Source of the DNA: CAVTLG01 sp963735495 | Lineage (GTDB): Bacteria > Chloroflexota > Ktedonobacteria > Ktedonobacterales > Ktedonobacteraceae | DNA: 64,000 nucleotides | NCBI GenBank assembly: GCA_963735495.1 | Contig: CAVTLG010000014.1 | Coordinates: 186,001 to 250,000, forward strand | Direction of reading: 5' to 3' | In this document: piece by piece, positions 35,155 to 44,247 of the stretch | Layout: each line of letters begins with the position of its first letter | Position numbering within the stretch: position 1 is the first letter of the stretch | Program-made: the position numbers and the translations under genes | Notes under the pieces: generated by a model | What the model was told of the DNA's origin: nothing | Database searches by the model: none | The model's input: only the letters and a program-made list of their open reading frames with translations

Positions 35155-36164
35155 CGAAATTGCCGGCCATCGCCATTCTGGAATTATTTCAAGGTATGTG
35201 GATTGCTCGCACTATCTATACCGCTACCAGGCTTGGTATTGCTGATCTCTTGCATGATAGTGCCAGCGATGTACAAGAACTGGCCGTTGCCACTGAAACA
35301 GACGAGAAATCGCTTTACAGGCTCTTACGCGCGTTGGCAAGCGTGGAAGTATTTGCTGAAATTGAGCCGAGGCAGTTCATCAATACGCCACTCTCAACGG
35401 CCCTGCGTAGCGATGTGCCAGGCAGCATTTATCACATGGTGCTGCTCTTCGGAGAGGAATGGAAATGGCAGCCATGGGTGGATCTCGATTACGCGATACA
35501 CACGGGGAAGACGGCGTTTAGCCACTATCATGGCATGGATCTCTGGCAATATTTTGCGCAACATCCAGAGGCGGAAAAAATTTTCAACCAGGGCATGACC
35601 GATTTTTCTCAACTGGTGAATGAGCCGCTGGTCAGGGCCTACGACTTTTCCACGACGAGCACTCTGGTTGATGTTGGAGGTGGACTGGGCAGTCTACTTA
35701 CGACAATTCTCGCACGTTATCCCACATTGAGTGGCGTTCTTTTTGAGCGTCCTTCGGTGATTGCTGAAGCGCAAGCGTATCTGGCTGATGACATAAAAGC
35801 ACGTTGTGAGCTGGTGGCGGGCGACTTTTTTGTCGAGGTGCCAGCAGGTGCAGACGTATATATCATCAAACAATGTATCCATAATTGGGATGACGAGCAT
35901 TGTATCAGCGTGCTGGAGAACTGTCGCCGTGCGATGAAGCCGGAGAGCAAGCTATTAATTGCGGATCGTGTTATCTTGCCAGGTACCGTTGGTAGCTCAT
36001 TCAACACATACTGGGATCTCGTGCAGATGGCGATATCGTCCGGGCGAGAGCGCACGGCGGCTGAATTTACCGCGTTGTTTGCCGCCTCTGGCTTCAAACT
36101 GACAAACATTATCTGTACAGACGTACCGTTGAGCATTGTTGAAGGTGTACCCTTATCAGCATAA
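35151..36164 (+). CDS. SAM-dependent O-methyltransferase
   Basis: 337 residues. An N-terminal winged-helix dimerisation region (LYRLLRALASVEVF) precedes the catalytic domain, as in plant-type and actinobacterial small-molecule O-methyltransferases. SAM-binding motif LVDVGGGLGSLL; IKQCIHNWDDEHC is the conserved region with the catalytic His in HNWDD. Translationally coupled to the halogenase (ATGA overlap), which implies it acts on the same product, perhaps on a hydroxyl or carboxyl group. Confidence 0.85.
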   Translation: MTKLPAIAILELFQGMWIARTIYTATRLGIADLLHDSASDVQELAVATETDEKSLYRLLRALASVEVFAEIEPRQFINTPLSTALRSDVPGSIYHMVLLFGEEWKWQPWVDLDYAIHTGKTAFSHYHGMDLWQYFAQHPEAEKIFNQGMTDFSQLVNEPLVRAYDFSTTSTLVDVGGGLGSLLTTILARYPTLSGVLFERPSVIAEAQAYLADDIKARCELVAGDFFVEVPAGADVYIIKQCIHNWDDEHCISVLENCRRAMKPESKLLIADRVILPGTVGSSFNTYWDLVQMAISSGRERTAAEFTALFAASGFKLTNIICTDVPLSIVEGVPLSA

Positions 36165-36338
36165 GCAGGGCTGATGTCACTAGAAGATGGATGGAGGGAA
36201 TAAAGCGCGTTATTGAAAGGAGCGGTGGGCAAGCGTGGAGTGGAATTTTCCCGGTCATTTTTTGAGATCTGTAGCATGGCATACAGATAGAAGACTGTAT
36301 TGTAGCTGCCTGGTGCTTTCAAGAACGGAGTATTCGTT

Positions 36339-37532
36339 ATGCAGAACGAGTCATCACCCAAAAAAAGAGGCTTGTGGGCAAGTTGGCGTCGCCTCTCAGC
36401 ATCTCCTGAGCCGTCACCGGATGCTTCTCTGGAGAAACATGAAGTGTATCGGCACACGCGACTGGCAAGTATTATTATTCTTGTCATGTTTGGTGCCATT
36501 ATCATTTCAATTCCATCTGCTTTTGTCGGTCAGAGCTATTTGTTTTTTATCCTGGGCACGGAATGTATTTTGAATGTCATCGCTATGGCGTTCAACCGAC
36601 GTGGAAACTGGCAGGTATCAGGATTGATCATCTCATTCACTTACACTGGGGCGGTATGGGGATTTCTCCTCTCAACTCCGGGAGGCTTAAATCCGTCTGT
36701 TCTTCCTGCACTTGTGCTGCTTGTTATGCCTGAAATATTGGTAGCCGCGCTCTTGCCATCCTGGTGCGTATTTGTGGATGCGACCATTAACTCGCTCTTT
36801 GCCTTCCTGGCAATCACGTATATGCCACACACTGCGGCCTTCGAGGCTATGCTCTCTGGTGCTTATGCCTATGGTGCGATTGGGACAACAATAGTGCAAT
36901 TTCTGGTGGCAAGTGTGACTTTCTTGTGGTCGCGCAGTACGCAGCAAGCCATCTATCGTGCTGATCGTGCTCAAGAGATTGTGCGCTTGCAGCGCTACCT
37001 CACCGAGCGAGATCGTGCTCAGGCTGTGCAGAAACAGCAGCTGGAGGCTTCAATTCAGCAGATTGAGATGGCCCTGGAGCAGATTGCCAATGGGAATTTG
37101 AGTGTCCGTGTACCGCTCACGCCTGAGAACACGCTCTGGTCTATTGCGGGCAAATTAAATAATCTGCTCAATCGTTTCTATCGCATGATTGGCGCGGAGC
37201 AACGACTTCAGATGCTGAGTGTGGAAATTGCGCGTCTGACCGACGCTGTTCGCTTTGCGAAAGCTGGGAATTATGTCGTACGCACAGCGTTTAAAGGCAC
37301 TCCAGTAGATCAGTTAATCCTCGAACTGAATGAGAACTATGTGCAAAGCAAGGATGGAGCCATGCAGGTGTCCAATCCTCCCAGCCAGTTACCCGCAACC
37401 CCAGCGCCTATTCCTTCACCGTTTACCAAGCCACTCGGCCAGCCGTCAGCAACCCCCCCACCCATTCCCTCACCGATTTCGGGTGAATATCGCTTCCGTG
37501 TCAGGCGTGGCGACTCAATTGTCTATGAATAA
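36339..37532 (+). CDS. Membrane protein with HAMP-like linker and proline-rich tail
   Basis: 397 residues. A basic N-terminus, about six membrane segments (IIILVMFGAIIISIPSAFVG to FLVASVTFLW), then a coiled-coil/HAMP-like part (MALEQIANGNLSVRVPLTPE and LARLTDAVRFAKAGNY-like second unit) and a Pro-rich tail (PATPAPIPSPF). No catalytic domain. Proteins of this layout are common in Ktedonobacteria as orphan signalling parts. Here it is embedded between methyltransferase and P450 of the cluster; a role in resistance, export or sensing is only guessed. Confidence 0.6.
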   Translation: MQNESSPKKRGLWASWRRLSASPEPSPDASLEKHEVYRHTRLASIIILVMFGAIIISIPSAFVGQSYLFFILGTECILNVIAMAFNRRGNWQVSGLIISFTYTGAVWGFLLSTPGGLNPSVLPALVLLVMPEILVAALLPSWCVFVDATINSLFAFLAITYMPHTAAFEAMLSGAYAYGAIGTTIVQFLVASVTFLWSRSTQQAIYRADRAQEIVRLQRYLTERDRAQAVQKQQLEASIQQIEMALEQIANGNLSVRVPLTPENTLWSIAGKLNNLLNRFYRMIGAEQRLQMLSVEIARLTDAVRFAKAGNYVVRTAFKGTPVDQLILELNENYVQSKDGAMQVSNPPSQLPATPAPIPSPFTKPLGQPSATPPPIPSPISGEYRFRVRRGDSIVYE

Positions 37533-37571
37533 GCCTGAAAAAAGTTGTAGAAGTTGATAGGTGAAACGAAC

Positions 37572-38849
37572 ATGAATCAGATAGATAATCCGCATAGTAC
37601 AGATGCTGATATCACTGCTACGAAGTGCCCTCACATGGGTCAGGAATATCGGCCCCTGGATGGGCCGCTACTGCATGATCCCTATCCATTTCTGGCGCGA
37701 GCACGGGAAGAAGAGCCGCTTTTTTTTAGCTCCGTGCTGAACGCATGGGTAGTCACACGCTATAGTGATGTCATCACCATATTGAAACAACCCGCCGTTT
37801 TCTCATCGAAGGATACCATGCGACCCATCGTGACCTACTCTGCGCGTGTGCGAGAGATATTGCAGGAGCACCCAACGGGTACCAGGATGGTCAATAGCGA
37901 TGGGGAGGCGCATAAGCGTTATCGTGCGGCTGCCAGTCCATCATTTACCAAAGAACGTATTGATGCCTTAGAGCCTTTCATCCGCCAAACCGTCAATCGT
38001 CTCATCGATCAATTTGTGGCGGACGGGCAGACGGATATTATCGCCTCGTTAGCGTACCCAACGCCGTTGCTGGTCATTTTGCGTCTGCTGGGTATTCCCG
38101 AGGAAGACATGGAGCAGTGCAAACAATGGAGCGACGATTTTCTTATTCTGATCTCGTCGCAGGTCGCGGAGGAACAACAAATCAGCTATGCGCGGAGCCA
38201 CAGCGCTTTTTGTGCCTATCTGGAGTCTCTCATCCAGGATAGGCAGGCAGCGCCGCAAGCAGATATTATCAGTGACCTGGTCATGGCGCAGGAATATCAC
38301 CTCACGGTCAATGAGATAGTCAATACATTGCACAGCTTGATCATCGCCGGTCATGTCACAACCACGGATCTGCTTGGCAATGGTTTGCGGATACTCCTTG
38401 AGCAGCCCTCGCGTTGGCAAGCGCTTTGTGAGCAGCCTGCATCTATACCCTGGGTGATTGAAGAGATTTTGCGCTATGATAGCCCCGTGCATGGCTTTTT
38501 TAGAACGGCTCTGCAAGACGTATGTGTTGGTGACGTCGATCTGCCCAAAGACACGAGCCTCTTTCTGGTCTTTGGTTCTGCCAATCGCGATGAAACACAG
38601 TTTCCAGCGGCAGAGCATTTCGATGTTACCCACTTTACGCCTCCAATGCGTCCGCTGCATCTGGCTTTCGGCCATGGTCTGCATGTGTGTCTCGGCTCAG
38701 TACTGGCACGCTTAGAGGCGCGTATTGTTTTGCAAACACTTGCAGAGCGTCTGCCAGGATTATGCCTGGTGCCTGATCAGCGCTTGCTGCATAAGCGAAC
38801 GTTGTTGAATCGGGGCTACCAAAAGTTATATGTGCAGTGGAGTGTATAG
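37572..38849 (+). CDS. Cytochrome P450
   Basis: 425 residues from ATG 37572 with AGGTGAAACGAAC upstream. All P450 landmarks are present: the I-helix AGHVTTTDLLGNG, the K-helix EEILRYDSP (ExxR), and the heme loop FGHGLHVCLGSVLARLEA with Cys as iron ligand. Soluble bacterial type needing ferredoxin and reductase, which are not local. In this cluster it could hydroxylate or couple the pyrrole product. Confidence 0.9.
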   Translation: MNQIDNPHSTDADITATKCPHMGQEYRPLDGPLLHDPYPFLARAREEEPLFFSSVLNAWVVTRYSDVITILKQPAVFSSKDTMRPIVTYSARVREILQEHPTGTRMVNSDGEAHKRYRAAASPSFTKERIDALEPFIRQTVNRLIDQFVADGQTDIIASLAYPTPLLVILRLLGIPEEDMEQCKQWSDDFLILISSQVAEEQQISYARSHSAFCAYLESLIQDRQAAPQADIISDLVMAQEYHLTVNEIVNTLHSLIIAGHVTTTDLLGNGLRILLEQPSRWQALCEQPASIPWVIEEILRYDSPVHGFFRTALQDVCVGDVDLPKDTSLFLVFGSANRDETQFPAAEHFDVTHFTPPMRPLHLAFGHGLHVCLGSVLARLEARIVLQTLAERLPGLCLVPDQRLLHKRTLLNRGYQKLYVQWSV

Positions 38850-38881
38850 TATCAGGGGCCTCAGGGAAGGAGAGTGTGCGG

Positions 38882-39733
38882 ATGAGCCAGGCAGGCACCA
38901 ATCTGCTGAGAGCGCAGTGGAGCAGAACGCTGGTCGAGAAAAGTCCTGTTGGGATAAATGAGCAGAAAGATGGAGATGCGCAGCAGCCTGTGGTTATCTT
39001 GATCTCTGCCGGCAACGATTTTGGTGCGACCGCCTATCGTTCACTGATAAGAATTATCAGAAGCGAAGCGCGTGTTGTCGTGAAGCATCTGGAGGTGCAT
39101 GCGCCTGACATAACGCCAGCCGCGTATGCGTTCGAGCAAGAGATCGCAAGTCTCCGAGACGCAGTTGACATGGCAGGTCTCCAGCATTTCCATGCCGTGG
39201 GATATTCTGGAGGTGGTTCTGTCTGCCTGGCCTTTGCGACAAAGTATCCAGAGCGGCTGAAGAGCCTGGCCTTAATCGAGCCTGCCTGGTTGGGAAATCA
39301 GGAGCGAGATACGACTGAAGCGGCGTATTGGGCCGAGATTGATCGTAGCATGTCTTTGCCTCCTGCTGAGCAAATGGCTGCGTTTCTGCAGGTGCAAGTC
39401 AGCGCAGGTGTCGAATTGCCGCATGTGCTTTTTGCTCACATGCTATCTTCTGCACGTGGACAGTTCGCCAGCGTCGGGACGATGAATCAAGCCTTCAAAC
39501 GCTATGACCTGGAGCGAGAGCGTTTGCGCGATTTTCGGGCACCCGTTTATCTGGCGTTTGGTAGCCTGAGTAACCCTATCGAGCAGCGCAAGGCGCGCTT
39601 ATTGACCGAACTCTTTCCTGATATTCGTGTGGAGATATATGCAGGTCTCCACCATTTCAATCCACCACAAGAGGCTGAACCTGAGCGTTTTGCGCGGGCA
39701 CTGCGTGATCTCTGGTCGCGCAGTGCCCTGTGA
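38882..39733 (+). CDS. Alpha/beta hydrolase
   Basis: 283 residues from ATG 38882 (AAGGAGAGTG). Nucleophile elbow GYSGGGSV with Ser, and GLHHFNPPQE near the C-terminus where the catalytic His is expected; LAFGSLSNPIEQ is the acid loop. Type II thioesterase, esterase or hydrolase are possible. Since the cluster has no thioesterase domain, this is one of two candidates to release the product from the carrier. Confidence 0.75.
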   Translation: MSQAGTNLLRAQWSRTLVEKSPVGINEQKDGDAQQPVVILISAGNDFGATAYRSLIRIIRSEARVVVKHLEVHAPDITPAAYAFEQEIASLRDAVDMAGLQHFHAVGYSGGGSVCLAFATKYPERLKSLALIEPAWLGNQERDTTEAAYWAEIDRSMSLPPAEQMAAFLQVQVSAGVELPHVLFAHMLSSARGQFASVGTMNQAFKRYDLERERLRDFRAPVYLAFGSLSNPIEQRKARLLTELFPDIRVEIYAGLHHFNPPQEAEPERFARALRDLWSRSAL

Positions 39734-39773
39734 GAGGCTCTGTGAAGGACCGCTCGCCATAAGGAGATACGTT

Positions 39774-40640
39774 ATGCTGGATACGAAAAAGGCATCAGGA
39801 CGTGAAGCTCGCTATATCCTGGATGCCGACACAGAGGCGGAGGTGACGCGTGTATTTGATCAGGCGCGTCAACTCACAAAATATATCGGTCTCTTGCCGC
39901 AGAAAATCGACCTTTCCGGGGCACGAAGCATGCTGGATATCGCCTGTGGTCCAGGTGAGTGGGCGCAGCACATAGCTCAGCAGTTCCCACAAAGTCAGGT
40001 AACAGGCGTTGATCTCAGCGCAATGATGATTAGCTATGCGACCATGCGTGCACAGGCGATGCACCTGCCGAATCTACAGTTTCAGGTGATGGATGCACGT
40101 CAACCATTGCATTTCCCAGATAATGCTTTTGACATGCTGCACTTGCGTTTCATCACCGGCTTCATGTCCACGACGACGTGGCCGCAACTGATACAGGAAT
40201 GTTTTCGTATCGTGCGACCGGGAGGTCTCGTGTGTAGCACTGAATTTGATTGTATGGGTGTAACAACGAGTCCAGCCTTAACGCGCTATAATAGGCAGCT
40301 TGTGCAGGCGATGCGCGAAACCGGACAGTGCTTCACCCCAGCCGGAGAGCAAATCGGCATTACACCTGTGCAAGTGCGCCTGTTACGCAGCGCGGGTTTT
40401 GTTGATTACCAACAACAACCCTATGTGATTAACTATTCATCAGGTATGCCTGCCCATGATGCCTGGTATGACAATTACAAAACGCTGATGAAGTTGATGC
40501 AGCCATTTCTCATACGTGCAGGAGTGACGACACAAGAGGAAGTCGAAAACCTCTATACGCAAGCATTGCAAGAGATGCAAGCGGATGACTTCTGCGGTAG
40601 CGTCTTCTACCAGGCGGTTTGGGGTATGAAGGCAGCGTGA
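39774..40640 (+). CDS. Class I SAM-dependent methyltransferase
   Basis: 288 residues from ATG 39774 (AAGGAGATACGTT upstream). SAM motif I MLDIACGPGEWAQH, acidic VTGVDLS, post-I FQVMDARQPLHFPDNAFD and IVRPGGLVCSTE. UbiE/Methyltransf_25-like. It could be an N-, C- or O-methyltransferase. 40 bases after the hydrolase, same strand; likely part of the cluster. Confidence 0.85.
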   Translation: MLDTKKASGREARYILDADTEAEVTRVFDQARQLTKYIGLLPQKIDLSGARSMLDIACGPGEWAQHIAQQFPQSQVTGVDLSAMMISYATMRAQAMHLPNLQFQVMDARQPLHFPDNAFDMLHLRFITGFMSTTTWPQLIQECFRIVRPGGLVCSTEFDCMGVTTSPALTRYNRQLVQAMRETGQCFTPAGEQIGITPVQVRLLRSAGFVDYQQQPYVINYSSGMPAHDAWYDNYKTLMKLMQPFLIRAGVTTQEEVENLYTQALQEMQADDFCGSVFYQAVWGMKAA

Positions 40641-40705
40641 GTTTCTAGATCTGAAGACAGCTTCAGCGAGGCTGTTTGTATTTCATGAGGTATAGAGAGG
40701 AAAGT

Positions 40706-41431
40706 ATGAGCGAAACATTTGTCTTGGTTCACGGAACATGGCATGGCGGTTGGAGTTGGCAATCCGTCGTTCGCAACCTGCAAGCAAGAGGACACCAGGC
40801 ATATGCTCCAACGCTTGCTGGTCATGAGCCAGGAGCGGACGCACAAGGGCTGACACACCAGGACTACGTTGATTCTGTCGTTTCTGCTATCGTACGGCAG
40901 AAGTTGACCAACATAACGCTGGTAGGGCACAGCGTTGGCGGAACAGTCGTGAGTAGATTGGTGACATATATGCCTGAGCGCATCAAGCGGCTGGTCTTCC
41001 TGGACGCATTTATTCTCGCGCATAACGAATGCGTTTTTGATATCTTGCCACCTCAGTATGTTGGTTTGTTTACGCAACTGGCGCATGCGAGCAGGGATAA
41101 CACCATGCTGCTGCCCTTTGAAATATGGCAGAGCAACTTCATCCAGGATGCGCCTAAAGACGTCGCAAAATTGGTCTGGGAGCTACTCGTACCGGAGCCG
41201 GCGCAATCGAACATGGATAGATTGGATCTCAATGCATTTTATACCAGCAGTATTCCCAGGAGTTTTATCTACTGCGAGCAGGATATGTCGCTACCGCCAG
41301 GCTTCTTTCATCCATATATGTCTTCGCGGTTAGGGAACTTTAAGCTGGTGACAATGGGCGGTAGCCACGAGGTTATCTTTACTCGCCCCAGCGAAGTTGC
41401 GAGCAAAATTATCGAAGCCAGCACGGATTAG
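40706..41431 (+). CDS. Alpha/beta hydrolase, methylesterase/EstC type
   Basis: 241 residues from ATG 40706 (GAGAGGAAAGT). The start FVLVHGTWHGGWSW, elbow LVGHSVGGTV with Ser, acid around IYCEQDMS, and His in GGSHEVIF define a family including plant methyl esterases, hydroxynitrile lyases and bacterial EstC. Last gene of the plus-strand cluster; second candidate to cleave the carrier thioester or a methyl ester. Confidence 0.8.
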   Translation: MSETFVLVHGTWHGGWSWQSVVRNLQARGHQAYAPTLAGHEPGADAQGLTHQDYVDSVVSAIVRQKLTNITLVGHSVGGTVVSRLVTYMPERIKRLVFLDAFILAHNECVFDILPPQYVGLFTQLAHASRDNTMLLPFEIWQSNFIQDAPKDVAKLVWELLVPEPAQSNMDRLDLNAFYTSSIPRSFIYCEQDMSLPPGFFHPYMSSRLGNFKLVTMGGSHEVIFTRPSEVASKIIEASTD

Positions 41432-41454
41432 TCCGTCTACCACTCAGTATCCTT

Positions 41455-41685
41455 CCACGAAAGTTACAAAGTTACACGGAAAGAAAGCGTGTAACTTTGT
41501 AACTTTGTAACTTTCATATCCATATTCTTTACTATTATATACTAAATATATTTAATTATAAAAATATACTATATAATAGTACACCAGCAAAACGAGCATT
41601 GTAATATTCATGTAACTTTCGTGAATTGGCTTCTCAAGCGCGTTTAAGGCCCCAAAAGTTACAAAGTTACAAAGTTACATGGGGA
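41455..41685. repeat. Cluster of GTTACAAA repeats and a 19-bp inverted repeat
   Basis: Nine copies of GTTAC (mostly in AAAGTTAC context) occur on both strands: two at 41463-41475, three at 41491-41515, one at 41611, three at 41657-41679. The first two groups form a perfect 19-bp inverted repeat (41460-41478 with 41488-41506). A 60-base block of almost pure A/T lies between. It separates the biosynthetic cluster from the next gene and could be terminator, origin-like iterons or a mobile remnant. Confidence 0.75.
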
Positions 41686-41777
41686 GAGATGTTGCTAATA
41701 ATGTTCTGCACAGCGAACTGGAAACGTTTACGCATCAATTATGCATTTTCTGTGTGCACAGAGATTAGATAGCCTTC

Positions 41778-42353
41778 TTAACGATTTGGCATCTTTATGC
41801 TAATAATGCCCATATATTCCAGTTCACGCAGGACTTCTATGATAATTTGCAGATCATGTGACATAGGAAAGAGGAGGCTATTAATTTGTCCCACATTTTT
41901 CATACCATCTACCAGCACCAGGACTCTTCTCTGCTTATGTGACAACCTGTTTAAATTATCTGGTCTAACGTGTATGATAGCCTTCGGCACAATTTGAGAC
42001 CATTGTACTGTCGCCGGGGTAGGTAAGGGCTGCGTCTTTTTCATCGACGGTGGTATGGAGGCGTTATTTCTGTAGCTAGCGGAGTCATGGCTGTTTGCCA
42101 GGGTTTCTAAACGCCATTCTTGCGCATCTAAAGGATCAAGTAAACGGTGGAGGCTGCTATTATTCAGCACATATATTTGACCATCGCTATATTCAACGTG
42201 GCAATCGACTACTTTTCCCGCCACCAGCCTGATGACCACCTGGGATTGTCCTTTTTGTCCGAGTACACCGCCAGGCAAGGTGGTGGAGAGCATTCCGCTT
42301 TGTCGGGACTCCTCGAGAAAAGCGAGAAGAGTATTAAGGTCAAGCCGGAACAT
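41778..42353 (-). CDS. Hypothetical protein, DUF4388-like
   Basis: About 191 residues; the start is one of three close ATGs (42365, 42359, 42353) and no ribosome site is evident. The N-terminal half (LNTLLAFLEESRQSGMLSTT...RLVAGKVVDCHVEY) recalls the DUF4388/PATAN module that binds signalling partners in bacterial regulators. The C-terminal half resembles a small winged helix (VDGMKNVGQINSLLF...VLRELEYMGII). A role in signalling is inferred. Confidence 0.55.
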   Translation of the reverse strand: MFRLDLNTLLAFLEESRQSGMLSTTLPGGVLGQKGQSQVVIRLVAGKVVDCHVEYSDGQIYVLNNSSLHRLLDPLDAQEWRLETLANSHDSASYRNNASIPPSMKKTQPLPTPATVQWSQIVPKAIIHVRPDNLNRLSHKQRRVLVLVDGMKNVGQINSLLFPMSHDLQIIIEVLRELEYMGIISIKMPNR

Positions 42354-42564
42354 ATTCATACACAATGGCCCTGAGTAGTTACTGAGAACGAAGAAATATC
42401 AATCTCCATTCCAGTTGCTTACAGCCTTCAATTGTTGTTTTTCACACTGAGCCTATTGTAACAGAAAAGGGCTTACTTTCCTAGAGGAAAATAAGGACAG
42501 TTATAGATTACGCCCATCTCAGAAAAGTGCAACAGCGATGACAAACTCTCAGGTGGTGTGTACT

Positions 42565-43188
42565 TCAGTCCTCGGCTGTCATGGAGAGACGTTTGCCCAT
42601 AAAAATGGCTATTTCGTGGGCAAACGCTCCTGGCGGATAAAAGCAGCGATCCACGCTCCATACCTCAAGGCCATTGCGCAGGTAGAACTGTATGGCTGGA
42701 TAATTGATGTTCTGCGTCTCCAGCACAATGGCCCAGCATTTACGATTACGAGCCCAATCAGCAGCGCAACTCAGTAAGAGCGAGCCAATACCATAGCGTC
42801 GAAACTGCCGGTCGATCATGATGCCCTGAACGCGTGCGACAGAACGCCACTCTTCAACGGTCAGCCAGATACCCCCGACAATGCGACCATCGGCCAGCGC
42901 CACAAACCCTCCTTCGACCTGTTGGAGTTGCTCTGCGAGGTCTGCCTGGGTATGCTTATTGTCCCAGTAGTTTTTATAGATGGGAGGATCAACCTGCGTC
43001 TCAACCAGCTCAAAGACAAAGCGGGTTGGCTCTTGTGGCTGAGGAGCATTGCCGTTTTGTAGTAGCTGATCGTGCATATGCAGCGCATAGATACGATCAG
43101 TCTCGAAATTGTTATCAAGTTCATACAATGCAGGAGCGTCGTTGGTATGTACTGCGCGCACTTCAATGTGGGGCATTCCTTCGTCCAT
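42565..43188 (-). CDS. GNAT acetyltransferase
   Basis: 207 residues from ATG 43188. Acetyl-CoA site: VQGIMIDRQFRRYGIGSLLL, and the C-terminal NINYPAIQFYLRNGLEVW pattern of the GNAT family. Substrate unknown, possibly an antibiotic or protein N-terminus. 46 bases upstream of the tsaE operon's last gene on the same strand, but separate. Confidence 0.8.
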   Translation of the reverse strand: MDEGMPHIEVRAVHTNDAPALYELDNNFETDRIYALHMHDQLLQNGNAPQPQEPTRFVFELVETQVDPPIYKNYWDNKHTQADLAEQLQQVEGGFVALADGRIVGGIWLTVEEWRSVARVQGIMIDRQFRRYGIGSLLLSCAADWARNRKCWAIVLETQNINYPAIQFYLRNGLEVWSVDRCFYPPGAFAHEIAIFMGKRLSMTAED

Positions 43189-43233
43189 AGCTATCCCGCC
43201 TTCTTTCCTACTATTGCTCTTTTATGGTACCAT

Positions 43234-44244
43234 TTATTTCTCTGTCGGAAATGTATAACCTGCCGCCTGTGCACCCATGCAGGCCGCGCCGACCACGCCA
43301 GAAAAATCCCCCAGTTTCGCCCGTAAGATGGGTGTATGCTTTGCTGGTGCTGCGAGGGCTGTGGTACGCGCGCGGTGAACCGCTGTCTCAAAGAGCAGGT
43401 CCACAGCCTCGATGACTCCGCCACCCAGGATAATGCTCTCGGGATTGTAGAAGTTCATGACTGAGGCCAGACCGTAGCCTAGATAGTCGGCAGCCTCGGC
43501 GATGATTTCAGTCACGAGTTCATCCTTCTGCTGAATAGCGCCTGCCAGGACCCCCGAGCGGATAATGCTATCGCCTTCTTTGAGCAGGTTCTGTGCATCC
43601 TGCGCGAGCACTGAGGGGCGTCCATGGTGAATCTCGGCCAGGATGGCTTTGGTGATTGCCGTACGCGAAGCATAAGCCTCTAAGCAGCCGCGCGCGCCAC
43701 AACCACACAGGCGACCGTTTGACTGAATGGTCATATGACCAACTTCCCCTGCTGTGCCTGTTAGCCCGGTATACATATGTCCATTCTGCACGATGCCCGA
43801 GCCGATACCGGTACCGACGAAGATACACACAAAGTTATTGTATCCGCGACCAGAACCGTACAGGTATTCGCCAATGGCTGCTACTTCCACATCGTTGCCG
43901 ACCGCCACTGGCTTGTTGAAGGCTTTGCCAAGGATGCTACTCAACGGCATATTGCGCACACCCAGATTCGGAGCGTCAAGGACGACCCCGTCTTTGCGAT
44001 CAATTTGACCGGCGGCACCAATGCCGACGGCCAGGAGATCAGCGTCATCAGGCAGCTTCGCAGCCTCCAGCGCAGCGGTTGCCAGTTCGATAGTGCGTTG
44101 AGAGACAAAATCCTGCCCTCGCTCTGCGCGTGTGCGCTTGCGGGCTGAGGACACAACTTCGCCCGAGGTAATGTCCACCACGGCTGCCAGAGTCTTTGTG
44201 CCACCCAGATCAATGCCCAATGCATAGGCTTTCTGCTTTGCCAT
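43234..44244 (-). CDS. ROK-family sugar kinase (glucokinase-like)
   Basis: 336 residues. ATP motif GIDLGGTKTLAAV, zinc-binding ROK signature GHM..GRLCGCGARGCLEAYAS, substrate loop NDVEVAAIGE and the second phosphate motif GTGIGSGIV. It phosphorylates glucose or another hexose with ATP. Follows tsaD by 3 bases and is probably co-transcribed with it. Confidence 0.9.
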   Translation of the reverse strand: MAKQKAYALGIDLGGTKTLAAVVDITSGEVVSSARKRTRAERGQDFVSQRTIELATAALEAAKLPDDADLLAVGIGAAGQIDRKDGVVLDAPNLGVRNMPLSSILGKAFNKPVAVGNDVEVAAIGEYLYGSGRGYNNFVCIFVGTGIGSGIVQNGHMYTGLTGTAGEVGHMTIQSNGRLCGCGARGCLEAYASRTAITKAILAEIHHGRPSVLAQDAQNLLKEGDSIIRSGVLAGAIQQKDELVTEIIAEAADYLGYGLASVMNFYNPESIILGGGVIEAVDLLFETAVHRARTTALAAPAKHTPILRAKLGDFSGVVGAACMGAQAAGYTFPTEK

Positions 44245-44247
44245 CTT

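Noticed and set aside
41455..41685. CRISPR array
   Set aside because: The repeats are 8 bases long, on both strands and without uniform spacers.
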